From positions 124,001 through 188,000 of the forward strand of contig NZ_JAATEM010000001.1 of assembly GCF_012034205.1 (NCBI RefSeq): a stretch of DNA of 64,000 nucleotides. Direction: 5' to 3'. The stretch is from Streptomyces composti. Its GTDB lineage: Bacteria > Actinomycetota > Actinomycetes > Streptomycetales > Streptomycetaceae. The notes below the pieces were generated by a model. That model was not told where the DNA came from and did no database searches. It saw only the letters and a list, made by a program, of their open reading frames with translations. Both the position numbers and the translations under genes were made by a program. The first letter of the stretch is position 1. Every line of letters starts with the position of its first letter. Of the stretch, positions 18,112 to 29,753 are shown piece after piece.

Positions 18112-19551
18112 CTACGCCGACACCTCCGAGCGGTCACCGCCCCACAGTGTGTGGAACGACCCCTCGCGGTCGGTCCGCCGGTAGGTGTGCGCACCGAAGT
18201 AGTCCCGCTGGCCCTGGGTGAGCGCCGCGGGCAGGCGCTCGGCGCGCAGGGCGTCGTAGTAGGCGAGCGCGGCGGCGAAGCCGGGGGTCGGCACGCCGTT
18301 GCGGACCGCGGCGACCAGCACCTCGCGCCAGTCGTCCTGCGCCTCGGCGATCTCCCGTCCGAAGGTCTCGTCGGACAGCAGGCTCGGCAGGTTTGGCCGG
18401 GCGTCGTACGCGGCGCGGATCCGGTCCAGGAAGGCCGCCCGGATGATGCAGCCGCCGCGCCAGATGGAGGCGACCGCGCCGAGGTCGATGTCCCAGCCGT
18501 ACTCCTCGCTGCCCGCGGCGATCTCGTGGAACCCCTGGGTGTAGGAGACGATCTTCGAGGCGTAGAGCGCCTGCTCCACCCGGTCGGCGAAGGCCGCCGC
18601 CTCCGACTCGCTCATCGGCTTCGCCTTCGGGCCCGCGAGCCCGCGGGACGCCTCGCGCAGCGCCGCGTGCCCCGACAGGGAACGGGCGAAGACGGCCTCC
18701 GCGATGCCGGAGACCGGCACCCCCAGGTCGAGGGCGATCTGCACCGTCCAGCGGCCGGTGCCCTTCTGCTCGGCCTGGTCCACCACCACGTCCACGAACG
18801 GCTCGCCCGTGGCCGCGTCCACGTGCGACAGCACCTCGGCCGTGATCTCGATGAGGTACGAGTCCAGGCGGCCGGTGTTCCAGGTCCGGAAGATGTCCGC
18901 GATCCGCGCGGGGGAGTAGCCGGCCACGTCGTGCAGCAACTGGTACGCCTCGCCGATCAGCTGCATGTCGGCGTACTCGATGCCGTTGTGCACCATCTTC
19001 ACGAAGTGCCCGGCCCCGTCCGGGCCGACGTGCGTGACGCAGGGCGATCCGTCGGCCGCCTTGGCGGAGATCTTCTCCAGCATCGGGCCGAGCGACTCGT
19101 ACGACTCCTTCGAGCCGCCCGGCATGATGCTCGGGCCGTTGAGCGCGCCCTCCTCGCCGCCGGAGATGCCGGTGCCGACGAAGTGGATGCCCTTCTCGCG
19201 CAGCTCGCGCTCGCGGCGCCGGGTGTCCGCGAAGTGCGCGTTGCCGCCGTCGATGATCATGTCGCCGGGCTCCAGCAGCGGGGCGAACTCCTCGATCACC
19301 GCGTCCGTGGGCTCACCGGCCTTCACCATGACGACCAGCCGCCGGGGCCGCTCCAGCGCCGCCACGAACTCCTTGGCGGTCTCCGCCGCGACGAACTCGC
19401 CCTCGTGGCCGAACTCCTCCACCAGCGCATGCGTCCGCGCCGCCGTCCGGTTGTGCACCGCGACCGTGTAGCCGTTGCGGGCGAAATTGCGCGCGAGGTT
19501 GCGGCCCATGACCGCGAGACCCGTGACGCCGATCTGCGCTGAACTGCTCAT
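18112..19551 (-). CDS. gnd: 6-phosphogluconate dehydrogenase, decarboxylating
   Basis: 479 residues from ATG 19551 (AGGAG 8 bases upstream). The enzyme oxidises 6-phosphogluconate to ribulose-5-phosphate and CO2 with NADP+ in the pentose phosphate pathway. The Rossmann glycine motif is GVTGLAVMGRNLA (from residue 8). The substrate site GISGGEEGALNGPS and the catalytic region HFVKMVHNGIEYADM are complete, followed by the all-helical C-terminal domain (FHEIAAGSEEYGWDIDLG; IWRGGCIIRA). Length is that of the long form of the family. It is a single gene with no pentose-phosphate neighbours. Confidence 0.97.
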   Translation of the reverse strand: MSSSAQIGVTGLAVMGRNLARNFARNGYTVAVHNRTAARTHALVEEFGHEGEFVAAETAKEFVAALERPRRLVVMVKAGEPTDAVIEEFAPLLEPGDMIIDGGNAHFADTRRRERELREKGIHFVGTGISGGEEGALNGPSIMPGGSKESYESLGPMLEKISAKAADGSPCVTHVGPDGAGHFVKMVHNGIEYADMQLIGEAYQLLHDVAGYSPARIADIFRTWNTGRLDSYLIEITAEVLSHVDAATGEPFVDVVVDQAEQKGTGRWTVQIALDLGVPVSGIAEAVFARSLSGHAALREASRGLAGPKAKPMSESEAAAFADRVEQALYASKIVSYTQGFHEIAAGSEEYGWDIDLGAVASIWRGGCIIRAAFLDRIRAAYDARPNLPSLLSDETFGREIAEAQDDWREVLVAAVRNGVPTPGFAAALAYYDALRAERLPAALTQGQRDYFGAHTYRRTDREGSFHTLWGGDRSEVSA

Positions 19552-22290
<2,739 letters not shown>

Positions 22291-22676
22291 CGGCTGCTCC
22301 TCTGCGGATGGCGGGGGCCGTCGGCCCGGCGCGGCGAAGGGTCGGCTTCCATGACCAACACCTTGCCGTCCCGGCCTGTTCCCGTCGTCGTCCCTGAGCA
22401 CTCAATGTGTCCTACTGCCGATGGAGTACGGCGGCGGGCCCGTCATCCCCTGGACGGGTACCGGCAGGTCCCCCGCCCCGGGGTCGGGCCCTTAGGGGAC
22501 ACCCCCTGGCGCGGGTGACGCGGGCGCGGCGAGACCGGCCCCCGGCGTCCCGGGCCCGCGCGGCAAGGGTCCCGGACCCCGCGCAGAAAGATCGGGGAGA
22601 CGTCCTCCGGGGGTTCCGCAGGCGGCCGTTGTGGGTGACCATGAAGGGGACGTGTGCTCAGACAGGGGGTTCGCGG
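22291..22676. other. Divergent intergenic region before glgM
   Basis: No gene or clear operator seen. GTG 22677 is preferred as the glgM start because AGGGGG precedes it by about 8-9 bases, so the in-frame extension upstream is treated as leader. Confidence 0.5.
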
Positions 22677-23828
22677 GTGCGTGTGGGACTGCTGACCCGG
22701 GAGTACCCCCCGGACGTGTACGGCGGTGCGGGAGTCCACGTGGAGTTCCTCGCCCGCGAGCTGCGGCCGCTGGTGGACCTCGAGGTGCACTGCTGGGGCG
22801 AGGGCCGCGCCGACGGGGTGCTGCGCCACCGCCCGTGGCCCGCACTCGACGGCGCCAACGACGCGCTGCGCACCTTCTCGGTGGATCTCGCCATGGCCGC
22901 CGCCCTCGAGCGCGCCGACCTCGTGCATTCCCACACCTGGTACGCCAATCTGGGCGGTCACCTCGCGAAGATGCTGTACGGCATCCCGCATGTGCTCACC
23001 GCCCACTCGCTGGAGCCGCTGCGCCCCTGGAAGGCGGAGCAGCTCGGCGGCGGCTACGCGCTGTCCGGCTGGGCCGAGCGCACCGCGTTCGAGACCGCCG
23101 ACGCGGTGATCGCCGTCTCCGGGGCCATGCGCCGGGACATCCTCGAGTGCTACCCCGCCCTCGATCCGGCCCGCGTGCACATCGTGCACAACGGCATCGA
23201 CACCGGCCTGTACCGCCCCGACCCGGGCACCGAGGCCCTGGAGCGCATCGGCCTGGACCGCTCGCGCCCCTATGTGCTGTTCGTCGGCCGCATCACCCGG
23301 CAGAAGGGCGTGCCGCACCTGCTGCGGGCGGTGCGCGGCATCGATCCGGCCGCCCAGGTGGTGCTGTGCGCGGGAGCGCCGGACACCCCGGAGATCGACC
23401 GGGAGTTCCGCGAGCTGTACGAGGATCTCAGCCGGGTGCGCGAGGGCGTGCACTGGATCCCGCGGATGCTGCCGCGGCCGGAGGTCGTCCAGCTGCTCAC
23501 CCACGCCGCCGTCTTCGTCTGCCCGTCCGTCTACGAGCCGCTCGGCATCGTCAATCTGGAGGCGATGGCCTGCGGCACCCCCGTGGTGGCCTCCCGCACC
23601 GGCGGGATCCCGGAGGTCGTGGCGGACGGGGAGACCGGGGTACTGGTCGACGTGGACGACGACTTCGAGGCCGGTCTGGCGCGGGCGCTGGATCAGGTCC
23701 TCGGGGACCCGGAGGCCGCCCGGCGGATGGGCGAGGCCGGCCGGGAACGCGCGGTCGCCGAGTTCGGCTGGGCGGCGGTGGCCCGCCGCACCGTCCGGCT
23801 CTACGAGGAGATCCGCGAACAGGCTTAG
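22677..23828 (+). CDS. glgM: ADP-glucose-dependent maltose-1-phosphate/glycogen synthase (GT4)
   Basis: 383 residues. It begins MRVGLLTREYPPDVYGGAG, the hallmark N-terminus of the actinobacterial GlgA/GlgM family, whose member in Mycobacterium makes alpha-maltose-1-phosphate from ADP-glucose and glucose-1-phosphate. The GT-B C-terminal domain is complete, with VLFVGRITRQKGVPHLL and the nucleotide-sugar site YEPLGIVNLEAMACG. GlgC follows after 51 bases and supplies ADP-glucose, so the pair should feed the GlgE glucan route. Older annotation would call it glgA; the maltose-1-phosphate role is inferred from family. Confidence 0.92.
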   Translation: MRVGLLTREYPPDVYGGAGVHVEFLARELRPLVDLEVHCWGEGRADGVLRHRPWPALDGANDALRTFSVDLAMAAALERADLVHSHTWYANLGGHLAKMLYGIPHVLTAHSLEPLRPWKAEQLGGGYALSGWAERTAFETADAVIAVSGAMRRDILECYPALDPARVHIVHNGIDTGLYRPDPGTEALERIGLDRSRPYVLFVGRITRQKGVPHLLRAVRGIDPAAQVVLCAGAPDTPEIDREFRELYEDLSRVREGVHWIPRMLPRPEVVQLLTHAAVFVCPSVYEPLGIVNLEAMACGTPVVASRTGGIPEVVADGETGVLVDVDDDFEAGLARALDQVLGDPEAARRMGEAGRERAVAEFGWAAVARRTVRLYEEIREQA

Positions 23829-23879
23829 CCGTCCCTGCCACGGGCAGGGATGGGGAGACTCGGCGTGAGGGGAGCGGCC

Positions 23880-25100
23880 ATGCGTCGTGGTGGACCTTCG
23901 GTCCTGGGAATCGTGCTCGCGGGCGGCGAGGGCAAGCGTCTGATGCCACTCACCGCGGACCGCGCCAAACCCGCGGTCACCTTCGGCGGCACCTACCGGC
24001 TGGTCGACTTCGTGCTGTCCAACCTGGTCAACGGCGACATCCTGCGGATCTGCGTGCTCACGCAGTACAAGTCGCACTCCCTGGACCGGCACATCACCAC
24101 CACCTGGCGGATGTCCAGCCTGCTCGGGAACTACGTCACCCCGGTGCCCGCGCAGCAGCGGCTCGGCCCGCGCTGGTACCTGGGCAGCGCGGACGCCATC
24201 CTGCAGTCGCTGAACCTGATCTACGACGAGCGGCCGGAGTACGTGGCGGTGTTCGGCGCCGACCACGTCTACCGTATGGACCCGCGCCAGATGCTTGCCC
24301 AGCACATCGAGAGCGGCGCGGGAGTCACGGTCGCCGGGATCCGGGTGCCGCGCGCGGAGTCCTCCGCGTTCGGTGTGATCACCCCGGGCTCCGACGGGCA
24401 GACCGTGCAGCGCTTCCTGGAGAAGCCGGCCGACCCGCCGGGGCTCGCCGACGACCCGGACCGCGTGTTCGCCTCCATGGGCAACTACATCTTCACCACC
24501 AAGGCCCTGATCGAGGCGCTGCAGCGGGACGCCGAGGACGAGAACTCGGTGCACGACATGGGCGGTTCCATCCTGCCCCGGCTCACCGAGCGCGGTGAGG
24601 CGGCGCTGTACGACTTCAGCACCAACCATGTGCCCGGCGAGACCACCCGCGACCAGGGTTACTGGCGGGACGTGGGGACTCTGGACGCGTACTACGAGGC
24701 GCACATGGACCTGATCGCGGAGCGCCCGGCGTTCAACCTCTACAACCGGCAGTGGCCGATCTACACCCATTCCGGCCAGCTCTCGCCGGCCCGGTTCAAC
24801 GCGGGCGGGATCGCCAGTGAGTCGATCATCAGTGCGGGCTGTCTGATCCGCGGTCAGGTGACCCGGTCCGTGCTCTCGCCGGGGGTGGTGGTCGATCCCG
24901 GGGCGGTGGTGCAGGGTTCGGTGCTGCACGACAACGTGCACATCGGGCGGGGCGCGGTGGTGCGCGGCGCCGTGCTGGACAAGAACGTCGAGGTGCCGCC
25001 GGGCGCGACGATCGGCGTGAACCCGGAGCGGGACGCCGAGTTGTACACGGTGTCCAAGGGCGGCGTGATCGTCCTCGGCAAGGGCCAGCAGGTGCAGTAG
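23880..25100 (+). CDS. glgC: Glucose-1-phosphate adenylyltransferase
   Basis: 406 residues from ATG 23880 (GGGGAG 6 bases upstream; an ATG at 23850 is in frame but lacks a site). It makes ADP-glucose from ATP and glucose-1-phosphate, the committed step of glycogen synthesis. The pyrophosphorylase motif [16 protein letters not shown] lies near residues 9-24. Others are [19 protein letters not shown], the ADP-glucose site [10 protein letters not shown], the Glc-1-P site [11 protein letters not shown] and [10 protein letters not shown]. The C-terminus is a left-handed beta helix of hexapeptide repeats. Co-directional with glgM. Confidence 0.97.
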   Translation: MRRGGPSVLGIVLAGGEGKRLMPLTADRAKPAVTFGGTYRLVDFVLSNLVNGDILRICVLTQYKSHSLDRHITTTWRMSSLLGNYVTPVPAQQRLGPRWYLGSADAILQSLNLIYDERPEYVAVFGADHVYRMDPRQMLAQHIESGAGVTVAGIRVPRAESSAFGVITPGSDGQTVQRFLEKPADPPGLADDPDRVFASMGNYIFTTKALIEALQRDAEDENSVHDMGGSILPRLTERGEAALYDFSTNHVPGETTRDQGYWRDVGTLDAYYEAHMDLIAERPAFNLYNRQWPIYTHSGQLSPARFNAGGIASESIISAGCLIRGQVTRSVLSPGVVVDPGAVVQGSVLHDNVHIGRGAVVRGAVLDKNVEVPPGATIGVNPERDAELYTVSKGGVIVLGKGQQVQ

Positions 25101-25140
25101 TCCAGGAGCGCCTGCGGGCGCGGCAGTCCCGAAGCCCTAG

Positions 25141-25177
25141 GGGCCCCGGTTGGTCGTGGGACCACCGGGGCCCTTGT
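25141..25177 (+). terminator. Terminator after glgMC
   Basis: GGGCCCCGGT (25141-25150) pairs with ACCGGGGCCC (25164-25173), extended inside by GGTC/GACC, and is followed by TTGT. It is 40 bases past the glgC stop. Confidence 0.75.
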
Positions 25178-25229
25178 CATGTCCCTGGACGGATGGCGGA
25201 ATCCGTGCTGTTATGCCGAGTACTGTTCG

Positions 25230-25243
25230 TGACAACGTTGTGT
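25230..25243. promoter_or_regulatory. Putative LacI-family operator upstream of GH2 gene
   Basis: TGACAACGTTGTGT contains the perfect palindrome ACAACGTTGT with the central CG typical of LacI-family sites. It lies 83 bases before the GH2 start and suggests sugar-responsive repression. The regulator is not identified. Confidence 0.5.
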
Positions 25244-25325
25244 GAGCAACTACTTCGCACACAACAGAACATCGCCACGTTCGTCATCAGCGAGAGCCGT
25301 CACCTTCCTCACCCACGGAGGATCC

Positions 25326-27941
25326 GTGCGCACCAGACGACTCAGAGACCGACTCGCGCTCCTGCTGGCCGCCGCACTCGCCGTCGCGGGACTCACCGCC
25401 ACCGGCCAGGCCGCCGCCGCGGCGGCGGAGGACCCGGCGGAGATACACGGGCTGAAGGGCGAGTACTACACCCACTCCGCGCCCGGCGTCTTCGACTTCC
25501 ACGAGCTCAAGGCCACCGCCTTCGATCCCCACCTCGACTTCGACAACCTCGAGCCCCGGCTGAACTTCACCACCGGCCGCTCGGACGACGTCAGCGTCCG
25601 CTGGACCGGCAAGATCGTGCCGGAGAAGACCGGCCCCCACATCTTCTCGATCACCGCCGACAACGGGTTCCGGCTGTGGATCGACGGCAAGCCGGCCATC
25701 GACCACTGGGTCGACGACTGGGACCGCGAACAGACCGCGGAGCCCGTCGAGCTGACCGCGGGCCGCGCCTACGACATCAAGGTCGAGTACTTCGAGCACT
25801 ACGGCGGCTCCAACTTCCACCTGCGCTGGACGGAGCCGGGCGGCAGCAAGGAGCCGGTGCCCCAGTCGGCGTTCCGCCTCCCGGACGGCTTCGACTACGA
25901 CGGCGCACTCGCCGCCACCGTCCTCGCCTCGGGACGCACCCTCGAGCTCGACTTCCCGCAGCCGCTCGCCGCGCCCCCGGCCGGGTTCACCGAGCATCTG
26001 ACCGCGGTCATCGGCGGCGCCGAGTGGCCGCTGAAGTCCGCCGCGCCCGACCCCGCCGACCCCAGGGCCCTGCTGGTCACCCTCGGCGAGCCGGTCGTCG
26101 GCAACAAGACCGGCACCGCCCGCGGCACCGCCGACATCCGCTACGACGGCAAGGGCGGACTGACGGCGGCCGACGGCGACCCGGTCGACGCCTTCCTCAG
26201 CAGCGGCCCCAACCGCTCCACCTACGAGCTGCGCACCAGGTGGGCCGACGAGGTGGGCCCGGACAACGCCCACCCCGAGTACCCGCGCCCCCAGCTCACC
26301 CGGGACAAGTGGGCCAGCCTCAACGGACGCTGGCAGTTCGCCGCCGCCGAGGAGGGCGAGCGGCCGCCGTTCGGCAGGACGCTCAAGGAGCGCATCCTGG
26401 TCCCGTTCCCGGTGGAGTCCCAGCTCTCCGGGATCCAGCGGCACGAGGACCGCATGTGGTACCGGCGCACCTTCACCGTCCCGCGCGACTGGCGCATCGG
26501 GTCCGGCCAGCGGCTGCGGCTGAACTTCCAGGCGGTCGACTGGCGGGCCGAGGTGTACGTCAACGGCACCAAGGTGGCCGAGCACGAGGGCGGCTACGAC
26601 AAGTTCAGCGCCGACGTCACCGACGCGCTCAAGCCCGGCCGCACCCAGGAACTCGTCGTCGGCGTCCACGACCCGACCGACGCGGCGAACGGCGAGAACC
26701 CGCCCCTCGGCAAGCAGCGCCTCGACCCGAGCGGCATCTGGTACACGCCCAGCTCCGGCATCTGGCAGACCGTCTGGATGGAGCCGGTCGCCCGCGACCA
26801 CGTCGACTCGCTGGCGCTGATCCCCGACGTGGACAACGAGCAGCTGTCCGTCCAGGCGCGCGGCGTCCGGGACGGACTGCCGGTCCGGGCGACCGCGTAC
26901 GCGGGCAACCGCCAGGTCGCCACGGCGACCGGGCGGACGGGTGAGCCGCTGACCCTGCGCATCCGCAACCCCCGCCTGTGGTCGCCCGACGACCCGTACC
27001 TGTACCGGCTGAAGGTGACCGTCGGCGCCGACCGCGTCGGCAGCTACTTCGGTATGCGCTCCATCGCCGTGGAGAAGATCGACGGGGTGCCCCGCACGGT
27101 CCTCAACGGCAAGCCCGTCTTCCTGATGGCCACCCTCGACCAGGGCTTCTGGCCCGACGGTCTGCACACCGCGCCCACCGACGAGGCCCTCGCCTTCGAC
27201 CTGCGCAAGCACAAGGAGCTGGGCTTCAACTCGGTGCGCAAACACATCAAGGTCGAGCCCGACCGCTGGTTCTACTGGGCGGACCGGCTGGGCCTGCTGG
27301 TGTGGCAGGACATGCCGTCGATGACCGCCGGGGTGAATCCGGACGCCCAGTCGCGCGCCCGCTTCGAGCGCGAGCTGAAGCAGATGATCGACGAGCACAT
27401 CAGCAGCCCGTCCGTCGTCATGTGGGTCACCTTCAACGAGGGCTGGGGCCAGTACGACGTGGGCCGTATCGCCGAGCTGGCCAAGGCCTGGGACCCCTCC
27501 CGGCTGGTCAACAACCAGTCGGGGCTCAACCTCGGCGCCGACGGCAACGCCGGCGACATCATGGACGAGCACGGCTATCCGAGCCCGGCGCTGCCGCCGC
27601 GGCCGGACGGCCGGCGAGCCCTGGTCAGCGGCGAGTACGGCGGCCTCGGGCTCGCGGTGCCCGGACACGCCTGGTCGGTGCAGCAGTCGTACATCGACGT
27701 CGACCCGGCCACCTACACCGACGACTACCTGGCCAAGCTCGACGAGGTGCGCGCCCTGGTCTGCAAGGGCGGCAACGGTGCCGTCTACACCCAGATCTCG
27801 GACGTGGAGGGCGAGCTCAACGGGCTGCTCACCTACGACCGCCGGGTGATGAAGCCGGACGTCCCCCGGGTCAGGGCCGCCCACGAGGCGCTGATCCGGG
27901 ACGCCTCCCGGGCCCGGCCCGCGGGCTGCCCCGCCGGGTGA
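25326..27941 (+). CDS. Secreted PA14-domain glycoside hydrolase family 2
   Basis: 871 residues from GTG 25326, chosen for GGAGG 4-5 bases upstream. A Sec signal (RRLRDRLALLLAAALAVAG) is followed by a PA14 carbohydrate-binding domain (about 45-180; TADNGFRLWIDGKPAIDHW), a linker domain, the GH2 jelly roll (about 325-450; MWYRRTFTVP, NFQAVDWRAEVYVNG), an immunoglobulin-like domain and a TIM barrel. Catalytic residues by family position are acid/base Glu705 (TFNEGWGQYD) and nucleophile Glu770 (LVSGEYGG). It is an exported exo-glycosidase; beta-galactosidase, beta-mannosidase or beta-glucuronidase specificities are all possible. A LacI-type site lies upstream and a strong hairpin downstream, so it is monocistronic. 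Confidence 0.9.
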   Translation: MRTRRLRDRLALLLAAALAVAGLTATGQAAAAAAEDPAEIHGLKGEYYTHSAPGVFDFHELKATAFDPHLDFDNLEPRLNFTTGRSDDVSVRWTGKIVPEKTGPHIFSITADNGFRLWIDGKPAIDHWVDDWDREQTAEPVELTAGRAYDIKVEYFEHYGGSNFHLRWTEPGGSKEPVPQSAFRLPDGFDYDGALAATVLASGRTLELDFPQPLAAPPAGFTEHLTAVIGGAEWPLKSAAPDPADPRALLVTLGEPVVGNKTGTARGTADIRYDGKGGLTAADGDPVDAFLSSGPNRSTYELRTRWADEVGPDNAHPEYPRPQLTRDKWASLNGRWQFAAAEEGERPPFGRTLKERILVPFPVESQLSGIQRHEDRMWYRRTFTVPRDWRIGSGQRLRLNFQAVDWRAEVYVNGTKVAEHEGGYDKFSADVTDALKPGRTQELVVGVHDPTDAANGENPPLGKQRLDPSGIWYTPSSGIWQTVWMEPVARDHVDSLALIPDVDNEQLSVQARGVRDGLPVRATAYAGNRQVATATGRTGEPLTLRIRNPRLWSPDDPYLYRLKVTVGADRVGSYFGMRSIAVEKIDGVPRTVLNGKPVFLMATLDQGFWPDGLHTAPTDEALAFDLRKHKELGFNSVRKHIKVEPDRWFYWADRLGLLVWQDMPSMTAGVNPDAQSRARFERELKQMIDEHISSPSVVMWVTFNEGWGQYDVGRIAELAKAWDPSRLVNNQSGLNLGADGNAGDIMDEHGYPSPALPPRPDGRRALVSGEYGGLGLAVPGHAWSVQQSYIDVDPATYTDDYLAKLDEVRALVCKGGNGAVYTQISDVEGELNGLLTYDRRVMKPDVPRVRAAHEALIRDASRARPAGCPAG

Positions 27942-28066
27942 CGCATCCTCAGCGGCCGGATCACATGGCGCGTGCCGCCCCGGCGGCTGCCGCCCGTCCG
28001 GGTGGCGTCGGTCACCCCGAACGCTGCCCGGCCGCGCCCCGGTGACCACATCCGGCTCACACGTCC

Positions 28067-28097
28067 CGCCCCTTCCGCCTCGCCCGCGGAAGGGGCG
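28067..28097 (+). terminator. Terminator after GH2 gene
   Basis: CGCCCCTTCCGC (28067-28078) and GCGGAAGGGGCG (28086-28097) are perfect 12-bp arms with a 7-base loop, 126 bases past the GH2 stop and before the WS/DGAT gene. Confidence 0.7.
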
Positions 28098-28200
28098 ACG
28101 ACGTAATGTGCTGTTAACTATGCGTAGCGAGATCGTACTTGACCGTAATCGGCCGGGGGCGATTGACTGCTGATCCAACCCGACGTCGATGTGAGGCAAT

Positions 28201-29652
28201 GTGAACGCAGATCTGCTGGCTCCACTCGACCTGGCGTTCTGGAACATCGAGTCCGCCGACCATCCGATGCATCTGGCCGCCCTCGGTGTCTTCTCCGCCC
28301 ACTCGCCGGCCGCCGGCGCCCACGCCGCCGATCTGCTCGCCTCCCGCGCCGCCGCCGTCCCCGGACTGCGCATGCGCATCCGCGACGTGTGGCAGCCGCT
28401 GCCGCTGCGCGAGTCGCTGCCCGCCCTGCGCCGCACCTGGAACGCCCTCGGCGAACCGCTCACCACCGCGCTCGGCCGCCCCCTCGCCGGGGCGCTGCGC
28501 CGGCCGCTGGCCTCCGCGCTGCGCCGCCCGCTCGCCTTCGGCGGTGCCGCCCGTGAGACCGACCCGGACTTCGACCCCCTCGACCACATCCGGCTGCACG
28601 CCCCGGCCGCCGACTTCCACGCCGCGGCCGGCCGGCTGATGGAACGCCCGCTGGACCGCACCCGGCCGCCCTGGGAGGCGCACGTCCTGCCGGGGGAGGA
28701 CGGGGTGTCCTTCGCCGTACTGTTCAAGTTCCACCACGCCCTGGCCGACGGGCTGCGCGCGCTCACCCTCGCCGCCGCGCTGATGGACCCCATGGACCTG
28801 CCCGCCGCCCGGCCCCGCCCCGCCGAGGAGCCGGCCGGGTTGCTGCCGGACGTGCGCAAGGTGCCGGAACTGGTCCGCGGCGCCCTGTCCGACGTGGGCC
28901 GGGCCCTGGACATCGGCGCCTCCGTCGCCCGCTCCACCCTCGACGTGCGCACCTCGCCCGCGCTGGCCTGCGAACCCAGCGGCACCCGCCGCACCGCGGG
29001 CGTGGTCGCCGACCTCGACGACGTGCACCGCATCCGCAAGAGCGTCGGCGGGACCGTCAACGACGTGCTGATCGCCGTCGTCGCCGGCGCCCTGCGCACC
29101 TGGCTCGACGAACGCGGCGACGGCAGCGAGCACGTGGCCCCGCGCGCCCTCATCCCGGTCTCCCGGCGCCGCCCGCGCACCGCGCACCCGCAGGGCAACC
29201 GGCTCTCCGGCTATCTGATACGGCTCCCCGTCGACCAGCGCGACCCGGTCGCCCGCCTCAAGCTGGTGCGCGCCGCCATGGACCGCAACAAGGACGCCGG
29301 ACCCGAGCGGGGCGCCGGCGCGGTCGCCCTGCTCGCCGACCACGTACCGCCGCTCGGCCACCGGCTGGGCGGGCCGGTCCTGGGGCAGGCGGCCCGGCTC
29401 TGGTTCGACGTGCTGGTCACCAGCGTGCCGCTGCCCGGCTTCGGCCTGCGGCTCGGCGGCAACCCGCTGGGCGCGGTCTTCCCGCTCGCCCCGCTGGCTC
29501 CCGGACACTCGCTGGCGGTGGCGATCTCCACCTACCGGGGCCGGGTCCACTACGGACTGGTCGCCGACGGCGCCGCCGTGCCCGACCTCGACCGGCTGGC
29601 CCGGGCGGTGTCCCAGGAGGTGGAGACCCTGATCGCCGCCTGCGCGCCCTGA
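28201..29652 (+). CDS. Wax ester synthase/diacylglycerol acyltransferase (WS/DGAT)
   Basis: 483 residues from GTG 28201 (GAGG 6 bases upstream). It transfers a fatty acyl group from acyl-CoA to diacylglycerol or long-chain alcohol, making storage triacylglycerol or wax ester at the membrane. It starts with the family N-terminus (LAPLDLAFWNIESADHPMHL). The catalytic HHxxxDG motif is HHALADG at residues 178-184, and NDVLIAVVAGALRTWL is the second conserved block. The middle has an unusually repetitive Arg-Arg-Pro-Leu segment (residues about 85-118, ALRRPLASALRRPLAF). Directly upstream of an atypical SDR and probably co-transcribed with it (101-base gap). Confidence 0.93.
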   Translation: MNADLLAPLDLAFWNIESADHPMHLAALGVFSAHSPAAGAHAADLLASRAAAVPGLRMRIRDVWQPLPLRESLPALRRTWNALGEPLTTALGRPLAGALRRPLASALRRPLAFGGAARETDPDFDPLDHIRLHAPAADFHAAAGRLMERPLDRTRPPWEAHVLPGEDGVSFAVLFKFHHALADGLRALTLAAALMDPMDLPAARPRPAEEPAGLLPDVRKVPELVRGALSDVGRALDIGASVARSTLDVRTSPALACEPSGTRRTAGVVADLDDVHRIRKSVGGTVNDVLIAVVAGALRTWLDERGDGSEHVAPRALIPVSRRRPRTAHPQGNRLSGYLIRLPVDQRDPVARLKLVRAAMDRNKDAGPERGAGAVALLADHVPPLGHRLGGPVLGQAARLWFDVLVTSVPLPGFGLRLGGNPLGAVFPLAPLAPGHSLAVAISTYRGRVHYGLVADGAAVPDLDRLARAVSQEVETLIAACAP

Positions 29653-29753
29653 CCGTCCGGGTTTGGTGCTGCGGCCCGGCGCTCCGTACACTTCCCCGTT
29701 CGAAAGCGGGCGCGAACGGAGCGCCGCCAGGGCAGAGCGGGACGGCAGCGGCG

